Part shown: piece by piece, positions 28,247 through 36,278 of the stretch
How the letters are laid out: every line of letters begins with the position of its first letter
How positions within the stretch are numbered: the first letter of the stretch is position 1
Source of the DNA: VGJW01 sp035285595
Lineage (GTDB): Bacteria; Cyanobacteriota; Sericytochromatia; S15B-MN24; VGJW01
Length of the DNA stretch: 64,000 nucleotides
Direction of reading: 5' to 3'
NCBI GenBank assembly: GCA_035285595.1
Contig: JAYKGV010000043.1
Span: 1-64,000, forward strand
The notes under the pieces: generated by a model
Seen by the model: only the letters and a program-made list of their open reading frames with translations
What the model was told of the DNA's origin: nothing
The model's database searches: none
Program-made: the position numbers and the translations under genes

Positions 28247-29784
28247 AAGTCCACTCCGCTGTACACGGCATAGGCCCAGCCGTCGTACTTGTTGCCGAAG
28301 AGGATGTCCTGCTGCAGGCTTGCCTCGAGGACCAGATTGGGAAGGATCGGGTTGTCGAGGCCCAGCTGGATCGTCCAGCCGGCCTTGTCGCCCAGCAAGG
28401 ATCCTTCGCCCGTCTTCTTGCCGGCAAGGGTGAAGGGAGTCGTGGTACCCAGAAGGATGGAGGGCACCCAGCCGTCGGTGGGTCGGAAGATGTAGGCGGA
28501 GGGTTGCAACTGCAGCGTGGTGTTGTTTTTCTCGGGACCTTGCTTCAGACCGGCTCCTGCCGCGAGCTCCATGCCCCAGAGATTGGCGATGCCCTGAGCC
28601 CCTGCGGCGGTGGTCATGTTCTGCATGACGCCCAGAGAGTTCACGCTGCCCCTGAGGCCGCCTTGCACTTGCAGGCCGAGTTGTTCGGACCCAAGATTGA
28701 GACTGGACGAGACCGCGAAGGCCCGAGCCTGGGACAGGGTGACAGCCCCTACGCTGTCGTGGTCGACATCGGCGATCAGATTGAAGTCTCCGGCACCGAA
28801 GTTCCATCCGAGGTAGGTCGCCAACAAGTAGGAATTGAACCCCGCGGCCAGGGCGAGCCCACCCATGTCGAGTTTGGCGCCGAATCCCTGGTCCCTACCC
28901 CCACGGGACACGTAGCCAGAGGGTTCCGCAAGGCCGGAGCCGATAAGGCCATCACCCCAATGACTGGCATAACCCTTGAGGTTCATCAGCGCCCCCAGGC
29001 CGAAGGAGCCGAAGCGGGTCGTCAGGGTCTGGTCTCCCTTGAGGCGGGTCGTGAAGGCCGCGGTCCCAGACAGGCGAAGATCCCCCGCCGGGGGCTTGGC
29101 TGCGCCGGCAATGGCCGGCGACACGCTGGTCTGGCGAGCGCCGTAGCCCCCCCCGATGCCGAAGGTCGCCGTCGTGATGTCGTTGACCTTGCCCGAGAAT
29201 CCCACTCTCGTGGAACTGGTCCAATGGGGATACAGCTTGTCTTCGGGATCGTCGAGAATAACGCTGTCGACGTGGGCTGAAACCTTGTCGTTCGCTCCTA
29301 GGCGACCTTTGAGCTCCTTGAGTTGTCCCGTGAGGTCATCCTGTTGCTTTTGCATCTGATCCAGTCGCTGGCGCAAGGTATCCCGTTCGGCCAGCTCGGT
29401 CCTGAACTCTGCCGTCAGCTTGTCCAGCAAGGCGCGGTTGGCGTCTGTGAGGCGGTCCTCGCCCCGGCCCATCACCCGATCCATGACCAGGGCGAGTATG
29501 GCCGCCAGTTCGTAACGGGTCACGACCTTCTCGCCGCGGAAGGTGTTGTCGGGGAAGCTGCCCATGATGCGATAGCGTTCCATCAGCACCCTGATGGCAC
29601 CGTAGGCCCAGTGGTTGGGAGGAACGTCTGTCAGATTGGCGGCCTTGGGGCCCTCTGCCGCCAGGACGGGCAACGGCGCAAGGACAAGGCCGGCCAGCAA
29701 GGAGGCCAGCACCATGCCCTGCGGCGCTCCGCGCCAACGGGCGGTCGGGAGGGGGCCTGTCGGGCGTGCATGGCGTCGGGGCAT
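28243..29784 (-). CDS. SLH-domain outer-membrane porin-like protein
   Basis: The 513-residue protein has a signal peptide (around MVLASLLAGLVLAPLPVLAA, residues 24-43) and one SLH domain at about 50-105 (LTDVPPNHWAYGAIRVLMER). A coiled-coil follows at about 120-165 (LRQRLDQMQKQQDDLTGQL), then about 340 residues of alternating beta strands ending in a terminal Phe (YSGVDF), the outer-membrane beta-barrel signature. This SLH plus coiled coil plus barrel plan is found in cyanobacterial, Deinococcus-Thermus and Negativicute outer-membrane proteins, where SLH binds peptidoglycan and tethers the outer membrane. It is direct evidence for a diderm envelope. Confidence 0.87.
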   Translation of the reverse strand: MPRRHARPTGPLPTARWRGAPQGMVLASLLAGLVLAPLPVLAAEGPKAANLTDVPPNHWAYGAIRVLMERYRIMGSFPDNTFRGEKVVTRYELAAILALVMDRVMGRGEDRLTDANRALLDKLTAEFRTELAERDTLRQRLDQMQKQQDDLTGQLKELKGRLGANDKVSAHVDSVILDDPEDKLYPHWTSSTRVGFSGKVNDITTATFGIGGGYGARQTSVSPAIAGAAKPPAGDLRLSGTAAFTTRLKGDQTLTTRFGSFGLGALMNLKGYASHWGDGLIGSGLAEPSGYVSRGGRDQGFGAKLDMGGLALAAGFNSYLLATYLGWNFGAGDFNLIADVDHDSVGAVTLSQARAFAVSSSLNLGSEQLGLQVQGGLRGSVNSLGVMQNMTTAAGAQGIANLWGMELAAGAGLKQGPEKNNTTLQLQPSAYIFRPTDGWVPSILLGTTTPFTLAGKKTGEGSLLGDKAGWTIQLGLDNPILPNLVLEASLQQDILFGNKYDGWAYAVYSGVDF

Positions 29785-29906
29785 CGGCGAAGGAGGCTCC
29801 AGCAGGGGATGTGGCCCTTCATTGTACCCTCCGGGCTTGTTCGGCCACGGGATGGCTCCCCGTCGTCACCAGCGGTTAGGATTTTGTTATCAAGTAGAGT
29901 AGTGAC

Positions 29907-30455
29907 ATGATGTTGCGTGCGTTGCCAGCTTTGGTCTGCCTTCTAGGGTTGACCCTGGAGGGGTGCGGGGCCGCCCTGTCCGCCATACCCTTTCGTGGAG
30001 CACCTGCGGTCAGCTTTGCTGCGTCCGCCGCCGGAGTCCTGACCGCACTTTCCGGCTTGCCTGCTTGTGACCGCGCCGCGCAGGGGTGGGATGTCACGGC
30101 GCGGCTTGCTCGCATCGAGGGTGGCCCCGTGTCGCAGGGTTACATGTCAGGAGACTGGAATTACTTCTACGTGGCTTCCGGCCAAGCACGGGACATGCTG
30201 CGCGTTGAACGCAGCGATCGCTCCGTACGGTGGACGGTGCTCCGCCGGGAGCAAGGCTTGGACCCTCTCGGCACCCCTCCGCTCCTCGACAGTGATCGTG
30301 CCGTGGCCGTGGCCGCCCGCAAGGGCATGCCGACGGATCGGCTGGAGCGTCTTATCCTTGACCAGGACAACCCCCCGCGCCGGATGGTCTGGACCTTTGA
30401 GAGCAAGGCCGGCAGGTACCGCGTGGATGCAAGGACGGGACAGTTTCTGCCCTGA
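29907..30455 (+). CDS. Small lipoprotein with PepSY-like domain
   Basis: The 182-residue protein begins with a hydrophobic signal ending in LTLEGC, a possible lipobox, so the mature protein may be lipid-anchored. The C-terminal half has a pattern like PepSY domains (ALLDSDRAVAVAARKG-type helix, then RMVWTFESKAGRYRVDARTG with the Trp and final strand). PepSY domains often restrain peptidases, and an S9 peptidase lies convergently downstream 11 bases away, though it is not known to be such a target. Assignment by eye is tentative. Confidence 0.65.
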   Translation: MMLRALPALVCLLGLTLEGCGAALSAIPFRGAPAVSFAASAAGVLTALSGLPACDRAAQGWDVTARLARIEGGPVSQGYMSGDWNYFYVASGQARDMLRVERSDRSVRWTVLRREQGLDPLGTPPLLDSDRAVAVAARKGMPTDRLERLILDQDNPPRRMVWTFESKAGRYRVDARTGQFLP

Positions 30456-30466
30456 GGGCACGCTTG

Positions 30467-32311
30467 TCAGATCCTGAGGGTGCCCTGCCCCGCCGTCGTA
30501 CGAACAGGCATGTGCCGGTCGAGAAAGCCTACGATGGCACGGGCCGCCCGGATTTCGTTGGCGACATGAGTGAACCCGTGTCCCTCGTCATCGAAAACGA
30601 GGTATTCCACGATGGCACCTCGTGATCGCAGGCGCTCCACGACCTGATCGGATTCGGCTTTCACGACCCGGGCGTCGTTGGCGCCTTGGATCACCAGCAA
30701 AGGGGCTCGGACCTTGTCCAGGAAATTGACGGGACTACGTTCATGTAGCAACTCCTGATCCTCGATCGGGTGGCCGACCATCTGGTGAAGATAAGGCTTC
30801 CACCAGGCGGGTGTGGTCTCGATGAAGGTGAAGAGATTGCTGATACCGAAAATGTCCACGATGGCTCCCCAGCGACCGGGCTCGCGGGTGGCCGCCGTCA
30901 GGGCCATGAACCCGCCGAAGGAACCGCCAACCACGGAAATGCGTTCCGGGTCGACAAGGTTGGTGGACAGCAGATGATCCGCTCCCGCCACGATGTCACG
31001 GAAGCTGGCGCCGCCCCAGTCGCGGCGATTCATGGCTTGGAAGGACTTGCCATAGCCGGTGCTGCCCCGGAAGTTGGGGGCAAGGACCACGTAGCCCGCT
31101 CCGGCGAAGACCTGAAACCAATGCTGGAAACTGGCGATGACCTGGGAATCCGGACCGCCATGCGGCCAGATGATGGCCGGATGGCCACCCTCGGGAGCCG
31201 GGCCGTGGGGCACGAAGACCCAGGAGGGAATCTCGAGACCGTCAAAAGAGCGATAGCGGACCTTCTCCGGCATCACCAAGTCCGCCGCGCTCAACCCGCC
31301 AATCTGCGAGAAAGTAATCTGTCGGCCGGGATGCCCCTCGGTCACCAAGTCGATCACGTGGATATCCCTGGGACGAATCGGGGATTCGTGACAAAACGCC
31401 AGGACCTTGCCATCTTTGGAGAATCTGAGCTCGCTGGCGACGCCGCGGGCATAGGCCGGCAGTTCGTGCCAGGTCGCGGATGAGGATTCGAACAGGACGG
31501 GTACGAAGCTGCCGTCCCGATTCTCGATGAAGGCCCACCAGCGTCCGTCCGGCGAGACCGCCAATTCCGCGACGTCGCGGTCGGGATCATGCGCCCAGCG
31601 GAACTCTCCCGTCACGGCATCCATCAGGCCGACGCCCATGAAGTCCCGTTCGCGGTCTGTCAGGAAGAGAAACGAAGACGAGTCGGGGATCCACACGGCG
31701 CTGTGGTTGCGGACCAAGCCCTCGTGCGGGGTGAGGATGCGCCCCTCGCCGGTGGCCACTTCGATGAGCAATAGGTCCTGGTTGGCATTCTGTTCGAAAC
31801 GATAGGCCAGCAGCCAGCGCCCGCAGGGCGAGAAGTCGAGAGGAAGGTCCACGTGCGTGCTGCGCCAAAGGACACTTTCCGTACCGAGAGCCAAATCATG
31901 GAGCACGATGTCGAAGGACGCCGGGTGGCCGTGGTTCGTGGCATAGGCAAGTCGTTCGCCATCGGGGGAAAGGCCGCCGAGGTGCGTTTGTTCCTTGACC
32001 GGAGCATGAAGGCGCTCGGGAATGCCTCCGTCCCGTCCCACGCGGAAGATTTCGTAATCCTCATCGCCGTCGTGGTCCATCGATACAATCAACGACTCGC
32101 CGTCCGCGGTCCACAGGACCTGCTGTACGGCCTGGCCGCCGAAGGTCACCTGATGTGGCCAGCCCCCTGAAACGGGGACGGTCCAAACTTCCGGCGAACC
32201 CGTCAGATTGGTCAGGAAGGCCACGGTCTGGCCATCGGCGGACAAGGCCAACCCGCGTGTCTTGCGGATGGCGTAGAACTGCTCGATGGCGGGACGGCGT
32301 GCGATATCCAT
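30467..32311 (-). CDS. S9 family peptidase (prolyl oligopeptidase/acylaminoacyl peptidase type)
   Basis: The protein of about 614 residues has an N-terminal beta-propeller (roughly residues 20-340, with repeated SPDGxxLAY-like strands) and a C-terminal alpha/beta-hydrolase domain. The nucleophile is in RISVVGGSFGGFMAL (GxSxG), the acid in IQGANDARVVK and the histidine in FDDEGHGF. It is a cytoplasmic serine peptidase cleaving short peptides. No signal peptide is seen. ATG 32311 is preferred; a GTG at 32341 is in frame. It diverges from the glycine-zipper gene at 32473. Confidence 0.9.
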   Translation of the reverse strand: MDIARRPAIEQFYAIRKTRGLALSADGQTVAFLTNLTGSPEVWTVPVSGGWPHQVTFGGQAVQQVLWTADGESLIVSMDHDGDEDYEIFRVGRDGGIPERLHAPVKEQTHLGGLSPDGERLAYATNHGHPASFDIVLHDLALGTESVLWRSTHVDLPLDFSPCGRWLLAYRFEQNANQDLLLIEVATGEGRILTPHEGLVRNHSAVWIPDSSSFLFLTDRERDFMGVGLMDAVTGEFRWAHDPDRDVAELAVSPDGRWWAFIENRDGSFVPVLFESSSATWHELPAYARGVASELRFSKDGKVLAFCHESPIRPRDIHVIDLVTEGHPGRQITFSQIGGLSAADLVMPEKVRYRSFDGLEIPSWVFVPHGPAPEGGHPAIIWPHGGPDSQVIASFQHWFQVFAGAGYVVLAPNFRGSTGYGKSFQAMNRRDWGGASFRDIVAGADHLLSTNLVDPERISVVGGSFGGFMALTAATREPGRWGAIVDIFGISNLFTFIETTPAWWKPYLHQMVGHPIEDQELLHERSPVNFLDKVRAPLLVIQGANDARVVKAESDQVVERLRSRGAIVEYLVFDDEGHGFTHVANEIRAARAIVGFLDRHMPVRTTAGQGTLRI

Positions 32312-32472
32312 GGTTTTGGGCTTGCTTCGATTATGTACCACCGGACAAGCTCTCCATCCTTCTCCCGTCGTTCAGCTTCTCTTCATCGCAGATTTACCGG
32401 ATTCGCGGCGCACGTCCGGATAACCCTCTTGTCTTCCCCCTTGGCTCACCCCCCCCGAGCGAGGTACCACAA

Positions 32473-33183
32473 ATGGCGATCAACGGCCCGTCTTCCCCGG
32501 TTTCCCCCTTCGCCAACACGGACATGCACGGTGGCATGCGCGTGGCCGTTCCGGTCATCCAGTCCGCCAAGGCACTCGGGGCCGCCCGTGACGCCTTTCA
32601 TCTTTCCCGCGCTGGAGCGGAGGCCACCCGAGCGATGATGCACGGTGGCGTCGAAGTCGCCGGAGGCATCTTCTCCGGCATCGGCAGCGCCATCAGCACG
32701 AGCCTACGGTCCCTGCCCGGCCTGCTCAAGAGCAACTTCGCCCTGGCCGGCCTGATGTCGGTATTTACCAACGCGCTTGATCTCTTCAGTGGACGCAGTT
32801 CTTTCACCAAGTTCATTGCCAACTCGGCAGGCGATACCGTCGCCTACACCGGTATCGGTGCGACTGCGACCATGGTGGGCGGTCTGGTCGGCAGTCTCGT
32901 TCCTGGTGTCGGGACGGTGCTGGGCATAGGGGTCGGCGCACTCTTCAGCTACTTTGCCGGCAAGTTCTACGAGAATCGTGTCCGTTCGGGCCTAAACAGC
33001 GCGATCCAAGGCCAGCTCGAGGGCCTTACCAATCAGGCCTCCGGACCGGTCGCCCCGACGCCGACGGCGCCGACACCGGCTCAGGTTTCTGCTGCATCGG
33101 TGCCTGCGCCTGCGGTCGCGGCGAATGCCGTGTCCGCCCAGCAGGCGGCGGCGCAGGATGCCATGATCCCCGTCGCAAGCTGA
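32473..33183 (+). CDS. Glycine-zipper hypothetical protein (copy B)
   Basis: This unrecognised protein of 236 residues belongs to the same local family as those at 14076 and 34427. The shared module lies at about residues 90-170: VFTNALDLFSGRSSF, then GDTVAYTGIGATATMVGGLV, GSLVPGVGTVLGIGVGA and FYENRVRSG. The N-terminal 70 residues are helical. The C-terminal 60 are a Pro/Ala/Thr-rich tail ending in IPVAS, close to the IPVAN end of the amidase protein. There is no signal peptide. The two hydrophobic Gly-rich segments could form a membrane-inserting hairpin. A GC-rich hairpin (33199-33235) without T-run follows the gene. Confidence 0.75.
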   Translation: MAINGPSSPVSPFANTDMHGGMRVAVPVIQSAKALGAARDAFHLSRAGAEATRAMMHGGVEVAGGIFSGIGSAISTSLRSLPGLLKSNFALAGLMSVFTNALDLFSGRSSFTKFIANSAGDTVAYTGIGATATMVGGLVGSLVPGVGTVLGIGVGALFSYFAGKFYENRVRSGLNSAIQGQLEGLTNQASGPVAPTPTAPTPAQVSAASVPAPAVAANAVSAQQAAAQDAMIPVAS

Positions 33184-33198
33184 GCGTGTGGTCGTGGA

Positions 33199-33235
33199 CG
33201 CCCCTCTGGCCCAGAGTCCGGTGCCGTGAGGGGCG
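33199..33235 (+). terminator. Possible terminator hairpin after glycine-zipper gene B
   Basis: CGCCCCTC (33199-33206) pairs with GAGGGGCG (33228-33235), with further pairing possible inside. There is no T-run, so termination is uncertain. It separates this gene from the ABC ATPase gene downstream. Confidence 0.35.
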
Positions 33236-33240
33236 CTCCG

Positions 33241-33249
33241 TGCTAGGAT
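33241..33249 (+). promoter_or_regulatory. Extended -10-like element (TGCTAGGAT) before the ABC ATPase
   Basis: TGCTAGGAT lies 57 bases before the TTG start and matches the TGCTAGCAT elements found upstream of uvrD, proS and the GH57 gene. No -35 is recognisable. Confidence 0.35.
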
Positions 33250-33305
33250 GGACATCCGGCCGTCCCTGAGCCCGTAGGGCGGCAACGACAAGGGAGAGTC
33301 CGGCA

Positions 33306-34385
33306 TTGGCCAGGGTGGTCTTCGACAAGGTCGAGAAGCGCTACGGGGAGAACGTGGTCATCCGCGAGCTATCCCTAGCGGTCGAGGACAAGGAGTTCCT
33401 GGTATTGGTGGGCCCGTCGGGCTGCGGCAAGTCGACGGCCTTGCGGATGATTGCCGGGCTCGAGGAGATCACGGGCGGACAGTTGCGCATCGGCGAGACA
33501 GTGGTCAACGACGTGCATCCCAAGGCCAGGGACATCGCGATGGTTTTCCAGAACTATGCGCTGTACCCCCATATGACCGTTTTCGAGAACATGGCCTTCG
33601 CTCTCAAGCTGCGCAAACTTCCGGTATCGCTCATTGACGGCAAGGTTCGCGAGGCCGCCCGTTCTCTCGAGATCGAGCACCTTCTGGACCGCAAGCCCAA
33701 GGCGTTGTCCGGCGGGCAGCGGCAGCGGGTTGCGATTGGTCGTGCCATCGTGCGGGAGCCCAAGGTTTTCTTGATGGACGAGCCGCTGTCCAATCTCGAT
33801 GCGAAGCTTCGGGTCTCGATGCGTGCCGAGATCAAGAAGCTCCACCAGAAGCTGGCTACGACTTTCGTATATGTCACGCATGACCAGACCGAGGCCATGA
33901 CCTTGGGGGATCGCATCGCGGTGATGCGAGGAGGAGACCTGCAGCAGCATGGCTCGCCGCTCGAGGTCTATGAGCGGCCAGCAAATCTGTTCGTGGCCAC
34001 CTTCATCGGGTCGCCGCAAATGAATCTTTTCGACGCTGCGCTGGATGTGGCGGGTGGGCGTGCCCGTGTCACCGCACCGGGTTTGGCCCTCGAGTTCGAG
34101 GCCATGCCGTACCACCGGCCCGGCAAGGTGGTCGTCGGTGTACGGCCGGAGCATCTGGAAGCGGGTGCCGAATCCGATCCTTGCCGGTTGGAGGCCGAGG
34201 TGGAAGTGGTCGAGACCCTCGGATCCGAGAGTTACGTCCATCTGCGTGCCGGCAGTTCCAGAGGGGCCATGCTGGCAAGGGTTCCGATCGAGGATACCCC
34301 GGCGGTCGGGGGCAGGACGGGGTTCTCGGTCCGACCTGCTCGCGTGCACCTCTTCGACCCGGTCTCCGAAAGGCGCTTGGGCTGA
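33306..34385 (+). CDS. ABC transporter ATP-binding protein, MalK/UgpC/MsmK type
   Basis: The 359-residue ATPase has Walker A GPSGCGKST, the Q-loop FQNYALYPHMTV, the signature LSGGQRQRVAIGRAIVREP, Walker B VFLMDEPLSNLDAKLR and the H-loop YVTHDQTEAM. The C-terminal 110 residues form the TOBE/OB domains typical of carbohydrate-importer ATPases such as MalK, UgpC and MsmK, which can serve several permeases. The TTG start at 33306 follows GGGAGAG. No permease or solute-binding protein gene is in the window, so this is probably a shared orphan ATPase for sugar or polyol uptake. Confidence 0.9.
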   Translation: MARVVFDKVEKRYGENVVIRELSLAVEDKEFLVLVGPSGCGKSTALRMIAGLEEITGGQLRIGETVVNDVHPKARDIAMVFQNYALYPHMTVFENMAFALKLRKLPVSLIDGKVREAARSLEIEHLLDRKPKALSGGQRQRVAIGRAIVREPKVFLMDEPLSNLDAKLRVSMRAEIKKLHQKLATTFVYVTHDQTEAMTLGDRIAVMRGGDLQQHGSPLEVYERPANLFVATFIGSPQMNLFDAALDVAGGRARVTAPGLALEFEAMPYHRPGKVVVGVRPEHLEAGAESDPCRLEAEVEVVETLGSESYVHLRAGSSRGAMLARVPIEDTPAVGGRTGFSVRPARVHLFDPVSERRLG

Positions 34386-34426
34386 GATTCTCTCGCGGGC
34401 TGCACATGAGCCCGTGATCAGGCTTC

Positions 34427-36163
34427 TCAGTTGGCCACGGGGATCAGGTGACTGACATCCTGGCGTGAGGGGGATGTCGCGCCAGCCAGCGTCGTCTGCT
34501 GTGCCGTTCCAGGGACGACGCCCGCGGATGCGGCGGCCGCCGGTCGGGGGACGATGGCTTGCTCGGCCCGGGCTGCCACCGTCTGGGCGAGACCCCGCGC
34601 CGTGGGGCGGAGGAAGCGCTCATAGAGCCAAGACAAGCCCACGCCGATGGCCATGCCGGCCGCTGCGCCCATCGCCGTACCCAGGCCAGGCAGCACGCTT
34701 CCGAGCGCCCCACCCAGCCAGCTCGACGCTGTCGTGATGCCGGTATAGGCCGCCGTATCGACGGCTGCGCCCAGAAGAGCCTGACGCCCCGTGACCTTGC
34801 CCGCACGCCAATCGAGGAAGTTGGTCACGACGGCACCGATGCCTGCGAAAAGGGCTGTTCCGCCCAAGTTACCGCTCAGGCCTGCTCCGGCTCCGAGGCG
34901 AGTGCCCGATCCGCCCCAACCCAGCCCCGATCCGCCGGCCACGAGGCCACCCAGCAAGGGGGCGCCGCTGCGGACGGCCCAGCCGACACGATCGACACCC
35001 TGTCCGGGCGCCGGCACGGGCGCGGGGGGGCGTGGCGCCGGCGCAGGGTTCGGCACGGGAGTAGGCGCCGGTGCGGGCGTGGGCAAGGGAACAGGCGTGG
35101 GGTTGGCCTGGACGGGGGGAACGATGTGCTGCACGGGGGGCATGTAGGTCCGGCCGGGCAGCGCGGCTGCCGGAGGATTCACAGGCAGGACGGTTCCCGG
35201 TGTTCCAGGGGCGGGTGCAGGCCCCGGTCCCGGTGCGGGCAAAGGTGCCGGGGCAGGTCCCGGTGCGGGAGCGGGCAAGGGTGCCGGTACAGGCAGAGGT
35301 GCCGGCGTCGGATGGGCGGCGGCACTGGGCAGACGCAGGATCTGTCCGGGCACGAGCAAATTGGGGTCCTGCAGTCGGTCCCGGTTGGCCTCGTAGATTT
35401 CGCGCCACCTGCGGGCGTCGCCCAGGTGGGTTTCGGCGAGCCGCCAGAGGGTATCACCCCGACGAATCGTGACGGTTCCTTCCTGGCGGGGGGGGGCGGA
35501 TGGCCGGGGAGACGCCGGAGGCGCGCTATCCACCGGCATGGCCGGTGCGGGGGGCGCGGAGACGGACGGACCCAGGTGACGTTCCACTCGGTTACGCAGA
35601 TCCTGCCAGTCGAAGTTTGCGGAGGGATCGATCTTGCGTCCTTTGGGCAAGGCGACATCCTTGTGGCCCGTCACCCGCTCGTAGCTGATGCCGTGGGTCG
35701 TCATCAGCCAGGCCACGAGCCGTGCCACGGCCTCCATCTGCTCAGGGGGATAGGGATCCACATGATCTCCCTTGTTGACGATTTCGATGCCGATGGAGAA
35801 GTCATTGACATCCTCGCGACCCTGGAAGCGGCTGACCCCCGCATGCCACGCCCTATCGCCGTCCTTGACGCTGTGGACGATGCGCCCGTCTTTGTCGATT
35901 GTGTAATGTGCGGAGACCTTGCTGGCAGGGTTGTTCATCCACGCCACGTTGCTCTCCAGCGTACCGCCACCGGTGTGATGCAGGACGATCGTGTCGATGT
36001 CTCCGGAGCCACCGGGCCTGTTGTTCCGGTTGGGCGAAGGGATCCATTGCATCGCCGGCTTGATCGGTCCCCCGCCGGCCAGGACGCGTGCAGGCGTCCC
36101 GGGAAGAGCGTGCAGCCGGCGAACAGCAGTCATGGGCAACTCCGGAGCTTGAGGGTTGTCCAT
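34427..36163 (-). CDS. N-acetylmuramoyl-L-alanine amidase with LysM and glycine-zipper module (copy C)
   Basis: The 578-residue protein has four parts. An amidase_2 domain (about 35-195) carries the metal and catalytic residues in TIVLHHTGGG, AWHAGVSRFQG and VTGHKDVALPKGRKIDP. A LysM domain (about 220-270, TIRRGDTLWRLAETHLGD) binds peptidoglycan. A Pro/Ala-rich linker of about 130 residues follows. The C-terminal module (about 435-540) is shared with the proteins at 14076 and 32473: VVTNFLDWRAGKVTGRQ, VDTAAYTGITTAS, LGSVLPGLGTAMGAAAGMAIG, LYERFLRP. It ends in IPVAN. No signal peptide is visible, so export is unexplained. The start at 36163 avoids overlap with the divergent neighbour; a GTG at 36199 is possible. 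Confidence 0.88.
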   Translation of the reverse strand: MDNPQAPELPMTAVRRLHALPGTPARVLAGGGPIKPAMQWIPSPNRNNRPGGSGDIDTIVLHHTGGGTLESNVAWMNNPASKVSAHYTIDKDGRIVHSVKDGDRAWHAGVSRFQGREDVNDFSIGIEIVNKGDHVDPYPPEQMEAVARLVAWLMTTHGISYERVTGHKDVALPKGRKIDPSANFDWQDLRNRVERHLGPSVSAPPAPAMPVDSAPPASPRPSAPPRQEGTVTIRRGDTLWRLAETHLGDARRWREIYEANRDRLQDPNLLVPGQILRLPSAAAHPTPAPLPVPAPLPAPAPGPAPAPLPAPGPGPAPAPGTPGTVLPVNPPAAALPGRTYMPPVQHIVPPVQANPTPVPLPTPAPAPTPVPNPAPAPRPPAPVPAPGQGVDRVGWAVRSGAPLLGGLVAGGSGLGWGGSGTRLGAGAGLSGNLGGTALFAGIGAVVTNFLDWRAGKVTGRQALLGAAVDTAAYTGITTASSWLGGALGSVLPGLGTAMGAAAGMAIGVGLSWLYERFLRPTARGLAQTVAARAEQAIVPRPAAAASAGVVPGTAQQTTLAGATSPSRQDVSHLIPVAN

Positions 36164-36278
36164 GTTGTCGGGCTCATGTAGGCCGATCCGGTAAATCACA
36201 GGAGAAGAATAGGGAAAGCCTTGGCCGTCCTTTGGAGAACGGTTGACGCAGGGGCCTTGGAAGGGGGATGGTGAGGTC

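Noticed and set aside
27503..28807. Long continuous minus-strand frame (434 codons) containing the lipoprotein
   Set aside because: The upstream part is an out-of-frame shadow of the SLH porin gene. Only the part from about 28246 has a signal peptide and sensible sequence.
33306..34385. Complete sugar ABC transporter operon
   Set aside because: Only the ATPase is present. Neighbours are a glycine-zipper protein and an amidase, with no permease or binding protein.
34559..36181. 540-codon open frame on the plus strand
   Set aside because: It is the antisense of the amidase gene, with Gly/Arg/Cys-rich composition and no recognisable domain.
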